A stretch of 64,000 nt of DNA from Mycobacterium botniense (GCF_010723305.1 NZ_BLKW01000002.1:62001-126000); one strand, 5' to 3'. Shown: positions 34,397 through 46,866, counted from the stretch's first letter. Made by a program: numbers and translations. Notes: generated by a model from the letters alone, not told the origin.

Positions 34397-35157
34397 CCGG
34401 CGAGCCGGTGTTTGTGCGTCTCGGACCACCACCCGAAGAGCCCGGCCAGTTCGTGGTCGACGGCGCCCCACACTCATATCCTCCGCAGGTGCGGGCGCGC
34501 CTGGAAGTCGATGCCAAGGAGATCATCAGCCGCTACCCCAATCCACGCTCAGCGATTTTGCCGCTGCTGCATCTGGTGCAGGCCGAAGACTCCTACCTGA
34601 CGCCGGCGGGTCTGCAGTTCTGCGGTGAACAACTGGGACTGACCGGAGCCGAGGTGGCGGCGGTGGCCAGCTTCTACACCATGTTCCGGCGCGCGCCCAC
34701 CGGCGAGTATCTGGTCGGGGTTTGCACCAACACGCTGTGCGCCATCATGGGCGGGGACGCCGTATTCGACGCGCTGGTCAACCACCTGGGCATCCGCCAC
34801 GACCAGACCACACCCGACGGCAAGATCACCCTGCAACACATCGAATGCAACGCGGCCTGCGATTACGCGCCGGTGGTGATGGTGAACTGGGAATTCTTCG
34901 ATAACCAGACACCCGAGTCGGCACGCGAACTCGTCGATGCCCTGCGTAGCGGCACCCCCCCCACACCGACTCGCGGTGCCCCGCTGTGCCCATTCCGCCG
35001 CGCATCGCGGATTTTGGCGGGCTTCCCCGACCCCCGCCCCGACCAGGGCCAGGGCGGTGCGGGCGCGGCCACGCTGGCCGGTCTGCGGATAGCGCAGCGC
35101 CAAGACATGCAGGCGCCACCGCCGCCCGCCGCAGCTGCCGAGGAGGACAAGAAATGA
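34393..35157 (+). CDS. nuoE: NADH-quinone oxidoreductase subunit E
   Basis: 24-kDa-type subunit of the NADH-oxidising module. The thioredoxin-like [2Fe-2S] cluster (N1a) ligands are Cys111 and Cys116 ([13 protein letters not shown]) and Cys152 and Cys156 ([12 protein letters not shown]). The 254 residues include an 80-residue Pro/Ala/Gly-rich tail beyond the family core, usual in mycobacteria. The ATG at 34393 overlaps the nuoD stop; the longer open frame back to 33994 is antisense-free but lies wholly inside nuoD. Confidence 0.96.
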   Translation: MTGEPVFVRLGPPPEEPGQFVVDGAPHSYPPQVRARLEVDAKEIISRYPNPRSAILPLLHLVQAEDSYLTPAGLQFCGEQLGLTGAEVAAVASFYTMFRRAPTGEYLVGVCTNTLCAIMGGDAVFDALVNHLGIRHDQTTPDGKITLQHIECNAACDYAPVVMVNWEFFDNQTPESARELVDALRSGTPPTPTRGAPLCPFRRASRILAGFPDPRPDQGQGGAGAATLAGLRIAQRQDMQAPPPPAAAAEEDKK

Positions 35158-36479
35158 CGGTGGCGACACCCTTGACACCGGTGCTGAGCCGTTACTGGGA
35201 CGATCCGGAATCATGGACGTTGCAGACCTATCGCCGCCACGACGGTTATCGCGCGTTGCACAAGGCTCTCGCGATGGAACCCGACGCGGTGATCAAGACC
35301 GTCAAGGATTCCGGGCTGCGCGGCCGCGGCGGTGCCGGTTTCTCCACCGGCACCAAATGGTCGTTCATCCCGCAAGGTGACACCGGCCCCGGCGCCAAAC
35401 CGCACTATCTGGTGATCAACGCCGACGAGTCCGAACCGGGCACGTGCAAGGACATCCCGTTGCTGCTGGCCACCCCGCATGTGCTCATCGAAGGCGCTGT
35501 CATCTGCGCGTATGCGATTCGGGCCAGCCACGCGTTCATCTACGTGCGCGGGGAGGTGATCCCGGTCCTGCGGCGGCTGCAGAACGCGGTGGCCGAAGCC
35601 TACGCTGCGGGCTACCTGGGTCGTGATATCGCCGGGTCGGGCTACAACCTGGAGATGGTGGTGCACGCCGGCGCGGGCGCCTACATCTGCGGCGAGGAGA
35701 CCGCGCTGCTCGATTCGTTAGAAGGCCGGCGCGGTCAGCCGCGGCTACGCCCGCCGTTTCCGGCGGTGTCGGGCCTGTACGGGTGTCCGACGGTGATCAA
35801 CAACGTCGAGACCATCGCCAGCGTGCCGGCGATCATTCTGGGCGGCGTGGACTGGTTCCGGTCCATGGGCAGCGAAAAATCGCCGGGATTCACGCTGTAT
35901 TCGCTGTCTGGGCATGTGACCCGCCCGGGCCAATACGAGGCCCCCCTGGGTATCACGTTGCGCGAGCTGCTCGATTACGCCGGTGGCGTGCGGGCCGGGC
36001 ACCGGTTGAAGTTCTGGACGCCGGGCGGATCGTCGACACCGATCCTGACCGAGGAGCACCTCGACGTGCCGCTGGACTACGAGCATGTCGGGGCGGCCGG
36101 CTCCATGCTGGGCACCAAGGCGCTGCAGATTTTCGACGAGACCACCTGTGTGGTGCGCGCGGTGCGGCGCTGGACCCAGTTTTACAAACACGAATCCTGC
36201 GGCAAATGCACGCCGTGCCGCGAAGGCACCTTCTGGCTGGACCAGATCTATGAGCGGCTGGAAACCGGCAGGGGCACCGACGAGGATCTGCAGAAGCTGC
36301 TCGACATCAGCGACATCCTTTTCGGAAAATCGTTCTGCGCGTTGGGTGATGGTGCGGCTATGCCGGTGGCCTCGTCACTGAAGTACTTCCGCGACGAGTA
36401 TGTCGCCCACATCGAAGGCGGCGGCTGCCCGTTCGATCCGTTCGAGTCGATGCTCACGACGAACGGAGGACACGCGTGA
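35154..36479 (+). CDS. nuoF: NADH-quinone oxidoreductase subunit F
   Basis: 51-kDa-type subunit that binds NADH and FMN. 441 residues from the ATG at 35154, with AGGAGG at 35140-35145. NADH/FMN-binding loops are [17 protein letters not shown] (residues ~55-71) and [19 protein letters not shown]. The N3 [4Fe-4S] ligands are in [12 protein letters not shown] with the fourth cysteine in FCALGDGAA. Overlaps nuoE by ATGA and nuoG by GTGA. Confidence 0.97.
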   Translation: MTVATPLTPVLSRYWDDPESWTLQTYRRHDGYRALHKALAMEPDAVIKTVKDSGLRGRGGAGFSTGTKWSFIPQGDTGPGAKPHYLVINADESEPGTCKDIPLLLATPHVLIEGAVICAYAIRASHAFIYVRGEVIPVLRRLQNAVAEAYAAGYLGRDIAGSGYNLEMVVHAGAGAYICGEETALLDSLEGRRGQPRLRPPFPAVSGLYGCPTVINNVETIASVPAIILGGVDWFRSMGSEKSPGFTLYSLSGHVTRPGQYEAPLGITLRELLDYAGGVRAGHRLKFWTPGGSSTPILTEEHLDVPLDYEHVGAAGSMLGTKALQIFDETTCVVRAVRRWTQFYKHESCGKCTPCREGTFWLDQIYERLETGRGTDEDLQKLLDISDILFGKSFCALGDGAAMPVASSLKYFRDEYVAHIEGGGCPFDPFESMLTTNGGHA

Positions 36480-38872
36480 CGCTGCACGCTGACGCGGAAA
36501 ACAAAGTAGCCCAGCCCGAGATGGTGACGCTGTCGATCGACGGCGTCGAGGTGAGTGTTCCCAAGGGCACGTTGGTGATTCGCGCTGCCGAGTTGGCGGG
36601 AATCGAGATTCCGCGGTTTTGCGACCACCCGCTGCTGGACCCGGTGGGAGCCTGCCGGCAGTGCCTGGTCGAGATCGAGGGCCAGCGCAAACCAATGGCG
36701 TCGTGCACCACCGTCGCGACTGAGGACATGGTGGTGCGCACCCAGCTCACCTCCGAGGCCGCCGACAAAGCCCAGCAGGGGGTGATGGAGCTCCTGCTGA
36801 TCAACCATCCGCTGGACTGCCCGATGTGCGACAAGGGCGGTGAGTGCCCGCTGCAGAACCAGGCGATGTCGGCCGGCCGCCCCGATTCCCGGTTCACCGA
36901 CGTCAAACGCACGTTCGCCAAACCGATCAGTATCTCCTCGCAGGTGCTGCTGGACCGCGAGCGCTGCATCTTGTGCGCTCGCTGCACCCGGTTCTCGCAG
37001 CAGATCGCCGGCGACCCGTTCATCGAAATGCTGGAACGCGGTGCGCTGCAGCAGGTTGGCATCTACACACGCGAACCGTTCGAATCCTATTTTTCGGGCA
37101 ACACCGTGCAGATCTGCCCGGTGGGTGCGTTGACCGGGATGGCCTACCGATTCCGGGCCCGCCCGTATGACCTGGTGTCGACCCCGAGTGTGTGTGAGCA
37201 CTGCGCCTCCGGATGCGCGCAGCGCACCGATCACCGTCGCGGCGTGGTGTTGCGTCGGCTGGCCGGTGACGACCCGGAGGTCAACGAGGAGTGGAACTGC
37301 GATAAAGGCCGGTGGGCGTTCACCTACGCCGCCCAGCCCGACCGGATCACCACTCCCCTGCTCCGCGACGGTGGTTCGCTGGTGCCGGCGTCGTGGCCGC
37401 AGGCGCTGGAGGCCGCGGCCGAGGGGCTGAGGGCGGCCCGCGGGCGCACCGGCGTGCTGATCGGTGGCCGGCTGACCGTGGAGGACGCTTACGCCTACGC
37501 GAAGTTCGCGCGGATCGCGCTGCACACCAACGACATCGACTTTCGCGCCCGCCCGCATTCACGCGAGGAGGTCGAGTTCTTGGCGGCTCGTGTCGCGGGG
37601 CGGCCGATGGCGGTGACCTATTCCGACCTGGAAACCGCCCCGGTGGTGCTGCTGGTCGGATTCGAGCCCGAAGACGAGTCACCGATCGTGTTTTTGCGGC
37701 TGCGTAAGGCGGTGCGAAAACATGGGCTCCGGGTCTATGCCGTCGCCGCGTTCGCCAGCAGGGGGCTGCAGAAGATGTCGGGCCGGCTGATCAAAACCGT
37801 TCCCGGCGCCGAGGCGGCGGTGCTGGATGGGCTCGCGATGGGCGAGGTGGGAGATCTGCTGAGCCTGCCCGGCGCGGTCATCATGGCGGGAGAACGGCTC
37901 GCCAGCGCACCTGGCGCATTGTCCGCGGCGGCCCGGCTGGCCGACACCACCGGAGCCAGGCTGGTGTGGGTGCCGCGGCGCGCCGGGGAACGCGGCGCGC
38001 TGGAGGCAGGGGCGCTGCCGGTGCTGTTGCCCGGCGGGCGCCCGCTGACCGACCCCACCGCGCGTTCCCAGGTGTGCACGGCGTGGCATATCAGCGACGT
38101 GCCTGCTACCCCGGGGCGGGACACCGACGGGATACTCGCCGCGGCCACCGACGGGACGCTGGGTGCGCTGCTGATCGGCGGTGTCGAGCCCGCCGACTTG
38201 GCTGATCCGCACGCCGCGCTGGCCGCACTGGACGCCGCTGGTTTCGTGGTCAGCCTGGAGCTGCGGCACAGCGCCGTCACCGAACGCGCCGATGTCGTCT
38301 TCCCGGTCGCCGCGGTGGCCGAGAAGCCTGGCAGTTTCGTCAACTGGGAAGGCCGGTATCGCAGTTTCGGTGCCGCGCTGCCGGAGAGCATGACGCCCGA
38401 CCTGCGGGTGCTGGACGCACTGGCCGAAGAGATGGGCGTCGATTTGGCGCTTCCCAGCGCCGACGCCGCCCGCGCCGAGCTCAGCCGGCTGGGCTGCTGG
38501 GACGGACCGCGTCCCACCGACCCCGACGTCCGGGCCGCCCAGCCGCCGCGGCCCGGTCCGGGCGAGGCTGTGCTGGCAGGGTGGCGGACGCTGCTGGACT
38601 GTGGTCGCCTGCAGGACGGTGAACCGCACCTGGCCGGTACCGCCCGCACACCGGTGGTGCGGCTGTCGGCCGACACCGCGGCCGAGATCGGCGCCGCCGA
38701 GAACGACCCGGTGACCGTCAGCACGAGCCGCGGCTCGATCACCCTGCCGCTGACCGTCACCGATATGCCCAACCGGGTGGCCTGGCTGCCGCTGAACTCA
38801 CCGGGTTCGGCGGTACACGAATCGCTCGGCGTCACAACCGGCGGGGTGGTGCGACTGGGAGCGGGCTCATGA
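36476..38872 (+). CDS. nuoG: NADH-quinone oxidoreductase subunit G
   Basis: 75-kDa-type subunit, 798 residues. The N-terminal ferredoxin domain has a [2Fe-2S] site ([20 protein letters not shown], then SCTT), a His-ligated cluster ([17 protein letters not shown]) and a third ([11 protein letters not shown] with CPVGAL). The fourth, 'N7-type' cysteine set is seen as [10 protein letters not shown] and NCDKGRW. The rest is a molybdopterin-oxidoreductase-like fold without cofactor. GTG start within the nuoF stop. The C-terminal third is more variable and alanine-rich. Confidence 0.96.
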   Translation: MTLHADAENKVAQPEMVTLSIDGVEVSVPKGTLVIRAAELAGIEIPRFCDHPLLDPVGACRQCLVEIEGQRKPMASCTTVATEDMVVRTQLTSEAADKAQQGVMELLLINHPLDCPMCDKGGECPLQNQAMSAGRPDSRFTDVKRTFAKPISISSQVLLDRERCILCARCTRFSQQIAGDPFIEMLERGALQQVGIYTREPFESYFSGNTVQICPVGALTGMAYRFRARPYDLVSTPSVCEHCASGCAQRTDHRRGVVLRRLAGDDPEVNEEWNCDKGRWAFTYAAQPDRITTPLLRDGGSLVPASWPQALEAAAEGLRAARGRTGVLIGGRLTVEDAYAYAKFARIALHTNDIDFRARPHSREEVEFLAARVAGRPMAVTYSDLETAPVVLLVGFEPEDESPIVFLRLRKAVRKHGLRVYAVAAFASRGLQKMSGRLIKTVPGAEAAVLDGLAMGEVGDLLSLPGAVIMAGERLASAPGALSAAARLADTTGARLVWVPRRAGERGALEAGALPVLLPGGRPLTDPTARSQVCTAWHISDVPATPGRDTDGILAAATDGTLGALLIGGVEPADLADPHAALAALDAAGFVVSLELRHSAVTERADVVFPVAAVAEKPGSFVNWEGRYRSFGAALPESMTPDLRVLDALAEEMGVDLALPSADAARAELSRLGCWDGPRPTDPDVRAAQPPRPGPGEAVLAGWRTLLDCGRLQDGEPHLAGTARTPVVRLSADTAAEIGAAENDPVTVSTSRGSITLPLTVTDMPNRVAWLPLNSPGSAVHESLGVTTGGVVRLGAGS

Positions 38873-40137
38873 GCGGTTTCGGGCACGACACCTGGTGGCT
38901 GGTCGCGGGCAAGGCGATCGCCGTCTTCGGGTTCCTGGTGCTCACCGTGCTGGCCGCGATCCTGCTCGAACGTAAGCTGCTGGGCCGCATGCAGATGCGG
39001 TACGGCCCCAACCGGGTTGGGCCGCACGGACTGTTGCAGAGCCTGGCTGACGGTATCAAGCTGGCGCTCAAGGAGGGCATCGTGCCGGCCGGCGTCGAGC
39101 GCCCGGTGTACCTGCTGGCGCCGATTATCTCGACCATTCCGGCCATCACCGCGTTTGCGTTTATCCCGTTCGGTCCCCAGGTCTCGGTTTTGGGTCACCG
39201 CACACCGTTGCAGATGACCGATCTGCCGGTGGCGGTGCTGTTCATCCTGGCGCTGTCATCGATCGGGGTGTATGGGATCGTGCTCGCCGGGTGGTCGTCG
39301 GGGTCCACCTATCCGCTGCTGGGTGGGGTCCGCTCCACCGCCCAGGTGATCTCCTATGAAGTCGCGATGGGGCTGTCGTTCGCCACGGTATTCCTGTATG
39401 CGGGCACCATGTCCACCTCGGCGATTGTGTCCGCCCAACACGGCGTGTGGTATGTGTTTTTGCTGCTGCCCTCGTTTCTGGTTTATCTCATCTCCATGGT
39501 GGGTGAAACCAACCGCGCCCCTTTCGATCTGCCCGAAGCCGAGGGCGAGCTGGTGGCCGGTTTTCACACCGAGTACTCGTCGCTGGAGTTCGCGATGTTT
39601 TATCTGGCCGAGTACATCAACATGACCACGGTGTCGGCGCTGGCGGCGACCCTGTTCTTCGGCGGCTGGCACGCGCCGTGGCCGGTGAACATGTGGGCCG
39701 GCGCCAACAGCGGCTGGTGGCCACTGCTGTGGTTCACCGCCAAGGTGTGGGGCTTTTTGTTCGTCTACTTCTGGCTGCGGGCCACCCTGCCGCGGCTGCG
39801 CTACGACCAGTTCATGGCGCTGGGGTGGAAGATCCTCATCCCGGTGTCGCTGATGTGGACGATGATCGCGGCGGTCATCCGCACCGCACGCGATCAGGGT
39901 TATGCGCATTGGACGGCCGCCCTGGCGGTCAGCAGCCTCGCCGTCGCCGCCGTGCTGCTGCTGAGTTTGCGAATGCCTTACGGCGCCTTGAGTACTCGCC
40001 GCCTCGAGCGGGAGCTGCGCGAGTGGGCACGCCGAAACGCCGTCGCCGGCGCTGGATTCCCCACACCGCCGCTGCCCGGGGAGGGCCTGCCGCGGCCACA
40101 ACCGGCCACGGTGACCAAGGAGGACGCAGATGGCTAA
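38869..40137 (+). CDS. nuoH: NADH-quinone oxidoreductase subunit H
   Basis: Membrane subunit joining the quinone chamber to the proton-pumping arm. 422 residues with eight or more helices. Hallmarks are [38 protein letters not shown] and [26 protein letters not shown], the acidic quinone-chamber loop. The Pro-rich 45-residue tail is typical of mycobacteria. ATGA overlap with nuoG; the 3' end overlaps nuoI by eight bases. Confidence 0.97.
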   Translation: MSGFGHDTWWLVAGKAIAVFGFLVLTVLAAILLERKLLGRMQMRYGPNRVGPHGLLQSLADGIKLALKEGIVPAGVERPVYLLAPIISTIPAITAFAFIPFGPQVSVLGHRTPLQMTDLPVAVLFILALSSIGVYGIVLAGWSSGSTYPLLGGVRSTAQVISYEVAMGLSFATVFLYAGTMSTSAIVSAQHGVWYVFLLLPSFLVYLISMVGETNRAPFDLPEAEGELVAGFHTEYSSLEFAMFYLAEYINMTTVSALAATLFFGGWHAPWPVNMWAGANSGWWPLLWFTAKVWGFLFVYFWLRATLPRLRYDQFMALGWKILIPVSLMWTMIAAVIRTARDQGYAHWTAALAVSSLAVAAVLLLSLRMPYGALSTRRLERELREWARRNAVAGAGFPTPPLPGEGLPRPQPATVTKEDADG

Positions 40138-40672
40138 ATTCCTCGACGCCATCGCCGGATTCGGTGTCACGTTATCGGCGATGTTCAAACGCCCGGTCAC
40201 CGAACAGTATCCGGAGAAGCCGGGCCGGGTGGCGCCGCGCTATCACGGCCGCCATCAGCTCAACCGCTATCCCGACGGCTTGGAGAAATGCATCGGCTGC
40301 GAGTTGTGCGCGTGGGCCTGCCCGGCCGACGCGATCTACGTCGAAGGCGCTGACAACACCGACGAGGAGCGGTATTCGCCGGGGGAACGCTACGGCCGGG
40401 TGTATCAGATCAACTATCTGCGCTGCATCGGTTGCGGTTTGTGCGTCGAAGCCTGCCCGACCCGGGCCCTGACCATGACCAACGACTACGAAATGGCCGA
40501 CGACAACCGCGCTGATCTGATCTATGAAAAAGACCGGTTGCTGGCACCCCTGGAACCCGGGATGACCCCGCCGCCGCATCCGCGGGCCCCGGGCGCCACC
40601 GATCGCGACTACTACCTGGGCAATGTGACCGCAGCGGGGCTGCGCGGCACACAGACGGCAGGCACCCGATGA
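40130..40672 (+). CDS. nuoI: NADH-quinone oxidoreductase subunit I
   Basis: Ferredoxin-like subunit with clusters N6a and N6b. The two motifs [16 protein letters not shown] (about residues 50-65) and [16 protein letters not shown] (about 100-115) are complete. 180 residues, with a basic N-terminal amphipathic helix [19 protein letters not shown] that lies on the membrane. ATG at 40130, inside the nuoH end. Confidence 0.97.
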   Translation: MAKFLDAIAGFGVTLSAMFKRPVTEQYPEKPGRVAPRYHGRHQLNRYPDGLEKCIGCELCAWACPADAIYVEGADNTDEERYSPGERYGRVYQINYLRCIGCGLCVEACPTRALTMTNDYEMADDNRADLIYEKDRLLAPLEPGMTPPPHPRAPGATDRDYYLGNVTAAGLRGTQTAGTR

Positions 40673-41451
40673 TGACCGTGCACCTGACCGCCCAACTGGC
40701 CGCGGACACGCTGAGCCGAACGTCCAGCGGTGAGGCGATCGCGTTTTGGGTCCTGGGTGCACTCGCGGTGATCGGCGCGCTGGGGGTGGTGGCCGCCGCC
40801 AACGCCGTGTACTCGGCGATGTTTCTGGCGATGACGATGATCATCCTGGCGGTGTTCTACCTGGTCCAGGATGCGCTGTTTTTGGGCGTGGTGCAGGTCG
40901 TGGTCTACACCGGCGCGGTGATGATGCTGTTTTTGTTCGTGTTGATGCTGATCGGTGTGGATTCGGCGGAGTCCCTGGTGGAGACGCTGCGCGGGCAGCG
41001 GGTGGCCGCGGTCGCGGCCGGTGTCGCGTTCGGGGTGCTGCTGATCGCGGTCATCGGCTCGACCACCACCACGTTCAGCGGGCTGAGCAAAGCCAACGCC
41101 GGCGGCAACGTCACCGGTTTGGCGGTGCTGATCTTCTCCCGCTACCTGTGGGCGTTCGAGCTGACCAGTGCCCTGTTGATCACCGCGGCCATCGGGGCGA
41201 TGGTGCTGGCGCACAAGGAGCGTTTCGAACGCCGCAAAACACAGCGGGAGCTGTCGGTCGAACGTTTCCGGCCCGGCTCGTACCCCACCCCGCTGCCCAG
41301 CCCCGGTGTCTACGCCCGCCATAATGCGGTCGACATGGCCGCGCGGCTGCCCGACGGCTCCTACTCACCGTTGTCGGTTCCGCGGGTACTGCAGCGTCAC
41401 GGCAGCGGCGGTGCGGTCAACGGCGCAAGCAGTGAGGACGGCGCGTCATGA
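40669..41451 (+). CDS. nuoJ: NADH-quinone oxidoreductase subunit J
   Basis: Five-helix membrane subunit, 260 residues. Motifs are [49 protein letters not shown], which contains the conserved helix-3 pi-bulge region. The soluble tail of ~75 residues after the last helix is characteristic of actinobacterial NuoJ. Two ATGs are in tandem at 40669 and 40672; either could be used, the first overlapping the nuoI stop. Confidence 0.96.
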   Translation: MMTVHLTAQLAADTLSRTSSGEAIAFWVLGALAVIGALGVVAAANAVYSAMFLAMTMIILAVFYLVQDALFLGVVQVVVYTGAVMMLFLFVLMLIGVDSAESLVETLRGQRVAAVAAGVAFGVLLIAVIGSTTTTFSGLSKANAGGNVTGLAVLIFSRYLWAFELTSALLITAAIGAMVLAHKERFERRKTQRELSVERFRPGSYPTPLPSPGVYARHNAVDMAARLPDGSYSPLSVPRVLQRHGSGGAVNGASSEDGAS

Positions 41452-41747
41452 ATCCCGCGAACTACCTGTATTTGTCGGCGCTGTTGTTCACCATCGGCGC
41501 GGCCGGTGTGTTGTTGCGGCGCAACGCGATCGTGATGTTCATGTGCATCGAGCTGATGCTCAACGCGGTCAACCTGGCGTTCGTCACGTTCGCCCGGATG
41601 CACGGCAACCTGGACGGACAGATGATCGCGTTCTTCACGATGGTGGTAGCTGCTTGTGAGGTCGTCGTCGGTTTGGCGATCATCATGGCGATTTTCCGCA
41701 CCCGCAAATCGGCGTCGGTGGACGACGCGAATCTCCTGAAAGGCTAG
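41448..41747 (+). CDS. nuoK: NADH-quinone oxidoreductase subunit K
   Basis: Small three-helix MrpC-like subunit, 99 residues, carrying the conserved membrane glutamates in [14 protein letters not shown] and [13 protein letters not shown] that take part in proton transfer. ATGA overlap with nuoJ. Ten bases separate it from nuoL. Confidence 0.97.
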   Translation: MNPANYLYLSALLFTIGAAGVLLRRNAIVMFMCIELMLNAVNLAFVTFARMHGNLDGQMIAFFTMVVAACEVVVGLAIIMAIFRTRKSASVDDANLLKG

Positions 41748-41757
41748 ACGCGCCACG

Positions 41758-43641
41758 ATGACACTCTTCACCTGGCTGCTCGTCGCGTTGCCGGCAGCGG
41801 GTGCGGCGATCCTGCTGCTCGGGGGCCGGCGCACCGACCGGTGGGGACATCTGCTGGGTTGTGCGGCCGCGACGGCGTCGTTCGGTGTGGGCGTGCTGCT
41901 GCTCGCCGAGATGCTCAGCCGGCCCGCCGGCGCGCGGGTCATCCACACCACGGCGTTCAGGTGGGTCCCGGTCGGCGCACTGCAAGTCGACTTCGGTTTT
42001 CAGATCGACCAGTTGTCAATATGTTTCGTGCTGCTGATCACCGGCGTCGGGTCGCTGATCCACATCTATTCAGTCGGCTACATGGCCGACGACCCTGATC
42101 GGCGCCGGTTTTTCGCCTACCTCAACCTGTTTCTGGCCGCGATGCTGTTGTTGGTGGTTGCCGACAACTATCTCGGGCTGTATGTCGGCTGGGAAGGTGT
42201 GGGCCTGGCGTCGTACCTGCTGATCGGTTTCTGGTACACCCGGCCCTCGGCGGCGACTGCCGCCAAAAAAGCGTTCGTGATGAACCGCGTTGGCGACGCC
42301 GGGCTTTCACTGGCGATGTTTGTGATGTTCGTCCAGTTCGGCACCCTGTCGTTTTCCGGGGTGTTCGCCGGGGCCCCGGCTGCGGGGCCGGCGGTGCTGA
42401 CGGCGATGGGGCTGCTGATGCTGTTGGGTGCGTGCGCCAAGTCCGCGCAAGTGCCGCTGCAGGCCTGGCTGGGGGATGCGATGGAGGGCCCCACTCCGGT
42501 GTCAGCGCTGATTCACGCCGCCACCATGGTGACCGCCGGGGTGTATCTGATCGTGCGCTCGGCCCCGGTGTTCAACCTAACCCCGCAAGCGCAGCTGGCC
42601 GTGGTCGTGGTGGGTGCGGTGACGTTGTTGTTCGGCGCGATCATCGGTTGCGCCAAAGACGACATCAAGCGCGCGCTGGCCGCCTCCACGATCAGCCAGA
42701 TCGGGTACATGGTGTTGGCCGCCGGATTGGGTCCGGCCGGTTACGTGTTCGCGATCATGCATCTGCTCACCCATGGGTTCTTCAAAGCGGGCCTGTTTTT
42801 GGGATCCGGTGCGGTGATTCACGCGATGAACGACGAGCAGGACATGCGCCGCTACGGGGGGCTGCGCGGCGTGCTGCCGATCACGTTCGCCACCTTCGGG
42901 CTGGCGTATCTGGCGATCATCGGGGTACCGCCGTTCGCCGGCTTCTTTTCCAAGGACGCCATCATCGAGGCCGCGGTGAACGCCGGAGCGGTGCGCGGCC
43001 CGATTCTGGGTGGTGCGGCACTGCTGGGCGCGGGTATCACCGCGTTCTACATGACCCGAGTCATGCTCTTGACGTTCTTCGGTGACAAGCGTTGGGCGTC
43101 TGACGCGCATCCGCACGAAGCCCCGGGCGTGATGACCTGGCCGATGATCCTGCTGGCCGTCGGTTCGGTGTGCGCGGGGGGGCTGCTGGCGATAGGCGGC
43201 ACCTTACAGCACTGGCTCGAACCGGTCGTGGGGATCCGCGAAGCCCCTCAGCTTGCCCCGGTGTGGGTGACTACGACCGTCACCCTGGCCGTGGTGGGCA
43301 TCGGCGTCGCGGTGGCGGTGCGGATGTACGCCGCAGCACCCGTTCCCGAGGTGGCCCCTGACGACGTGTCGGTGCTGACCAAAGCGGCGCGCCGAGATCT
43401 CTACGGCGATGCCTTCAACGAGGAGGTGTTCATGCGCCCGGGTGCGCAGCTGACGCGCGGATTGGTCGAGATCGATAACGCCGGCGTGGATGGCTCAGTC
43501 AACGCGCTGGCCGCGCTGGTGAGCCGGGCCTCAGATCGCCTGCGGGGGTTGCAGACCGGCTTCGCCCGCAGCTACGCCCTGTCGATGCTGGCGGGCGCGG
43601 CCCTGGTGGCCGCCGCGATCCTGGCGGTGCACCTATGGTGA
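41758..43641 (+). CDS. nuoL: NADH-quinone oxidoreductase subunit L
   Basis: Distal antiporter-like pump subunit with the long lateral helix. 627 residues and about sixteen helices. Signature stretches are [18 protein letters not shown] with the conserved Glu, [50 protein letters not shown] and [12 protein letters not shown] with the key helix Lys region. The C-terminal helix is followed directly by nuoM, which overlaps by seven bases. Confidence 0.97.
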   Translation: MTLFTWLLVALPAAGAAILLLGGRRTDRWGHLLGCAAATASFGVGVLLLAEMLSRPAGARVIHTTAFRWVPVGALQVDFGFQIDQLSICFVLLITGVGSLIHIYSVGYMADDPDRRRFFAYLNLFLAAMLLLVVADNYLGLYVGWEGVGLASYLLIGFWYTRPSAATAAKKAFVMNRVGDAGLSLAMFVMFVQFGTLSFSGVFAGAPAAGPAVLTAMGLLMLLGACAKSAQVPLQAWLGDAMEGPTPVSALIHAATMVTAGVYLIVRSAPVFNLTPQAQLAVVVVGAVTLLFGAIIGCAKDDIKRALAASTISQIGYMVLAAGLGPAGYVFAIMHLLTHGFFKAGLFLGSGAVIHAMNDEQDMRRYGGLRGVLPITFATFGLAYLAIIGVPPFAGFFSKDAIIEAAVNAGAVRGPILGGAALLGAGITAFYMTRVMLLTFFGDKRWASDAHPHEAPGVMTWPMILLAVGSVCAGGLLAIGGTLQHWLEPVVGIREAPQLAPVWVTTTVTLAVVGIGVAVAVRMYAAAPVPEVAPDDVSVLTKAARRDLYGDAFNEEVFMRPGAQLTRGLVEIDNAGVDGSVNALAALVSRASDRLRGLQTGFARSYALSMLAGAALVAAAILAVHLW

Positions 43642-45194
43642 GCACCGTCCCGTGGCTGAGCATGCTGTGGCTGGTACCGCTGGCCGGCGCGGTCATGATC
43701 ATCCTGATGCCCGCTCCGCTGCAGCTGCTCGCCAGGTGGGCGGGGCTGGCGGTCAGCATCGCGGTGCTGGTGGTGGCGATTGTGGTCACCGTCCGGTTCG
43801 ACAGCGGCGGCGCCCGCTATCAATTCGTCGAAAACCATTCCTGGATACCCGCTTTCGGTGCCGGTTACACGCTGGGTGTAGACGGGATCGCAGTGGTGCT
43901 GGTGTTGCTCACCGCGGTGTTGGTGCCGTTGCTGATGCTGGCCGGCTGGCACGACGGCGGCGAACATCCCCGCGGCCCACAGGCTTACATCGCGTTGACG
44001 CTGACCGTCGAGTCGATGGTGCTGATTTCGCTGGTCTCGCTGGACGTGTTGCTGTTCTACGTGTTCTTCGAGGCCATGCTGATCCCGATGTATTTCCTTA
44101 TCGGTGGCTTCGGCCAAGGACCGGGACGTTCGCGTGCAGCGGTGAAGTTCTTGCTGTACAACCTGTTCGGCGGCTTGATCATGCTGGCCGCGGTCATCGG
44201 ACTATATGTGGTGACCGCGCAGCACATCGGCGGCACCTTTGACTTCCGCGAGATCGTCGCTGCGGTCTCCTCCGGGCGGCTGGGCGTGCAGCCTGCGGTC
44301 CTGAAAACCCTGTTTTTGGGTTTCATGTTCGCGTTCGCGATCAAGGCCCCGTTGTGGCCGTTTCACCGCTGGCTTCCCGATGCCGCGGTCGAGGCCCCGC
44401 CGGCAACCGCGGTGTTGATGATGGCGGTGATGGACAAGGTCGGAACCTTCGGTATGTTGCGCTATTGTCTGCAGTTGTTCCCCGGCGCCTCAACATATTT
44501 CCGGCCAGCCATCGTGGTGCTGGCGGTCATCGGCGTGGTCTACGGCGCGGTCGTGGCGATCGGCCAGACCGACATCATGCGCCTCATCGCCTACACGTCG
44601 ATCTCCCACTTCGGGTTCATCATCCTGGGCATCTTCGTGATGACCAGCCAAGGCCAGAGCGGGTCGACGCTGTACATGGTCAACCACGGCCTGTCCACCG
44701 CGGCGGTGTTCCTGATCGCCGGCTTTTTGATCGCGCGGCGCGGCACCCGCGCCATCGCCGACTACGGCGGGGTGCAGACGGTGGCGCCCGTGCTGGCCGG
44801 GACATTCCTGGTCGCGGCACTGGCGACGCTGTCGCTGCCCGGTTTGGCCCCGTTCATCAGCGAATTCCTGGTGCTGATAGGCACGTTCAGCCGCTACTGG
44901 CTGGTCGCGGCGTTCGGTGTCACTGCCCTGGTGCTCTCGGCGATCTACATGCTCTGGCTTTACCAGCGGATGATGACCGGCCCCGTCCGGGACGGTAACG
45001 AAACCATCCGGGACCTGATGCCGCGCGAAGCGCTCGTCGTCGCGCCACTTATCGCGTTACTGCTGGTGCTGGGAATCTATCCCAAACCGGTGCTGGACCT
45101 CATCAACCCCGCGGTTTACCACACCATGACCACCATCGGCGAGCACGATCCCGCGCCCCGCGTGGTCGTGTCAGGCACAGGACCACAGCGATGA
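43635..45194 (+). CDS. nuoM: NADH-quinone oxidoreductase subunit M
   Basis: Antiporter-like pump subunit, 519 residues, about fourteen helices. The conserved glutamate lies in [20 protein letters not shown] and the lysine region in [30 protein letters not shown], followed by [20 protein letters not shown] at 43635, with a GTG at 43638 as alternative. ATGA overlap with nuoN. Confidence 0.97.
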   Translation: MVSTVPWLSMLWLVPLAGAVMIILMPAPLQLLARWAGLAVSIAVLVVAIVVTVRFDSGGARYQFVENHSWIPAFGAGYTLGVDGIAVVLVLLTAVLVPLLMLAGWHDGGEHPRGPQAYIALTLTVESMVLISLVSLDVLLFYVFFEAMLIPMYFLIGGFGQGPGRSRAAVKFLLYNLFGGLIMLAAVIGLYVVTAQHIGGTFDFREIVAAVSSGRLGVQPAVLKTLFLGFMFAFAIKAPLWPFHRWLPDAAVEAPPATAVLMMAVMDKVGTFGMLRYCLQLFPGASTYFRPAIVVLAVIGVVYGAVVAIGQTDIMRLIAYTSISHFGFIILGIFVMTSQGQSGSTLYMVNHGLSTAAVFLIAGFLIARRGTRAIADYGGVQTVAPVLAGTFLVAALATLSLPGLAPFISEFLVLIGTFSRYWLVAAFGVTALVLSAIYMLWLYQRMMTGPVRDGNETIRDLMPREALVVAPLIALLLVLGIYPKPVLDLINPAVYHTMTTIGEHDPAPRVVVSGTGPQR

Positions 45195-46813
45195 GCATGC
45201 CGACTCCCAGCGTCGAATACGCATCGCTGAGCCCGACACTCATTGTCTTCGGGGCCGCGGTGCTCGGCGTGCTGGCAGAAGCGTTCCTGCCCCGGCGTTC
45301 CCGCTACCCTGCCCAGGTGACGCTGGCTCTCGGCGGGCTGGCCGCCGCGTTCGCCGCGGTGGTCACGCTCGGCACCAAGATCCGCGGAGCCGGTCACACG
45401 GCAGTTCTCGGCGCGATGGCCGTGGACCGCGTCACGCTATTTCTGCAAGGCACCGTGGTACTGGTCGCGATCATGGCCGTCATGTTCTTCGCTCAACGTC
45501 GTATCGGCACGCCGGGCCCGGGCGCAGCCACCGCGACCGCCGGGACGGTCAGCACCGGCCCGGGCCGCCCAATCATGCCGCGGTTTCCCGGTTTGGACTC
45601 CTTTACACCGCAGGCGTCCGCGGCACCCGGCAGCCAAGCCGAACAGCAGGCGATCCGGGCGGGCGTGGCCCAGACCGAGCTGTTTCCACTGACGATGCTG
45701 GCCGTCGGTGGGATGCTGGTGTTCCCGGCCGCCAACGACCTTGTGACGATGTTCGTGGCGCTGGAAGTCCTGTCGCTGCCGCTGTACCTTTTGTGCGGGC
45801 TCGCGCGTCACCGCCGGCTGCTGTCCCAAGAAGCGGCGCTGAAGTATTTCCTGCTGGGCGCATTCTCGTCAGCGTTCTTCCTCTACGGGGTCGCACTGCT
45901 CTACGGGGTGACCGGCACGCTGACCCTGTCCGGCATTCGCGAGGCGCTGGCCGCACACGGGGCCAGCTCGATGGCGCTGGTCGGCGTGGCGCTGCTCGCG
46001 GTCGGCCTGCTGTTCAAAGTCGGTGCGGCGCCGTTCCATTCGTGGATTCCCGATGTCTACCAGGGTGCGCCGACTCCGGTCACCGGCTTCATGGCGGCGG
46101 CCACCAAGGTTGCGGCGTTCGGCGCGCTGCTGCGGGTGGTCTACGTCGCGTTGCCCCCGCTGCATGATCAGTGGCGGCCGGTGTTGTGGGGGATCTCGAT
46201 CCTGACCATGGCGGTCGGCACCGTCACCGCGATCAACCAAAGCGATGTCAAACGGATGCTGGCGTATTCGTCGGTGGCGCATGTCGGCTTCATCCTCACC
46301 GGCGTGATCGCCGACATTCCGGCCGGCGTGTCCGCGACGATGTTCTACTTGCTCGCCTACAGCTTCAGTACCGTGGGCGCGTTCGCCGTCGCGGGCCTGG
46401 TCCGCGGCGCAGATGGTCGAGAGGACGCCGACATGGCGCACTGGGGCGGGCTGGGGCGGCGCTCACCCATTGTGGGCGTGATGTTTTCGATGTTTCTGTT
46501 GGCTTTCGCCGGCATCCCTCTGACCAGCGGGTTCGTCAGCAAATTCGCGGTGTTCACAGCGGCCATCGAGGGCGGGGCGGCGCCGTTGGTGATCGTCGGG
46601 GTGGTGGCCAGCGGTGTGGCAGCGTACTTCTACGTGCGAGTGATCGTGCTGATGTTCTTCACGGACCCCTCCGCCAACACCCCGCACATCGCGGTGCCCG
46701 GCGTGATGAGCAAGGCCGCCATCGCGGTCTGCGCCGCCGTCACCGTCCTCTTGGGGATCATCCCGCAGCCGGTACTCGATCTGGCCGACCACGCCGCACA
46801 GCTGGTGCACTGA
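45191..46813 (+). CDS. nuoN: NADH-quinone oxidoreductase subunit N
   Basis: Third antiporter-like pump subunit and last gene of the operon, 540 residues. Conserved regions are FVALEVLSLPLYLLCGL, LLFKVGAAPFHSWIPDVYQGAPTPVTGFMAAATKVAAFGALLR and RMLAYSSVAHVGFILTGV. Between helices 3 and 4 is a 60-residue Gly/Pro/Ala-rich loop (residues ~102-160, including GLDSFTPQAS), also found in mycobacterial homologues. No terminator-like hairpin is evident in the 53 bases before the next same-strand gene. Confidence 0.96.
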   Translation: MSMPTPSVEYASLSPTLIVFGAAVLGVLAEAFLPRRSRYPAQVTLALGGLAAAFAAVVTLGTKIRGAGHTAVLGAMAVDRVTLFLQGTVVLVAIMAVMFFAQRRIGTPGPGAATATAGTVSTGPGRPIMPRFPGLDSFTPQASAAPGSQAEQQAIRAGVAQTELFPLTMLAVGGMLVFPAANDLVTMFVALEVLSLPLYLLCGLARHRRLLSQEAALKYFLLGAFSSAFFLYGVALLYGVTGTLTLSGIREALAAHGASSMALVGVALLAVGLLFKVGAAPFHSWIPDVYQGAPTPVTGFMAAATKVAAFGALLRVVYVALPPLHDQWRPVLWGISILTMAVGTVTAINQSDVKRMLAYSSVAHVGFILTGVIADIPAGVSATMFYLLAYSFSTVGAFAVAGLVRGADGREDADMAHWGGLGRRSPIVGVMFSMFLLAFAGIPLTSGFVSKFAVFTAAIEGGAAPLVIVGVVASGVAAYFYVRVIVLMFFTDPSANTPHIAVPGVMSKAAIAVCAAVTVLLGIIPQPVLDLADHAAQLVH

Positions 46814-46866
46814 CTCACTGGGCCCGCGTTTAGCATCCGACGCAAGCCCACCGGAATACTGGGTGA

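Noticed and set aside
34940..35157. Low-complexity NuoE tail as a possible frameshift
   Set aside because: Pro/Ala-rich extensions occur in mycobacterial NuoE, and the frame joins nuoF by a normal ATGA overlap.
45480..45680. Glycine/proline-rich insertion in NuoN
   Set aside because: A comparable loop with LDSFTPQ is found in mycobacterial NuoN homologues; the surrounding helices are intact.
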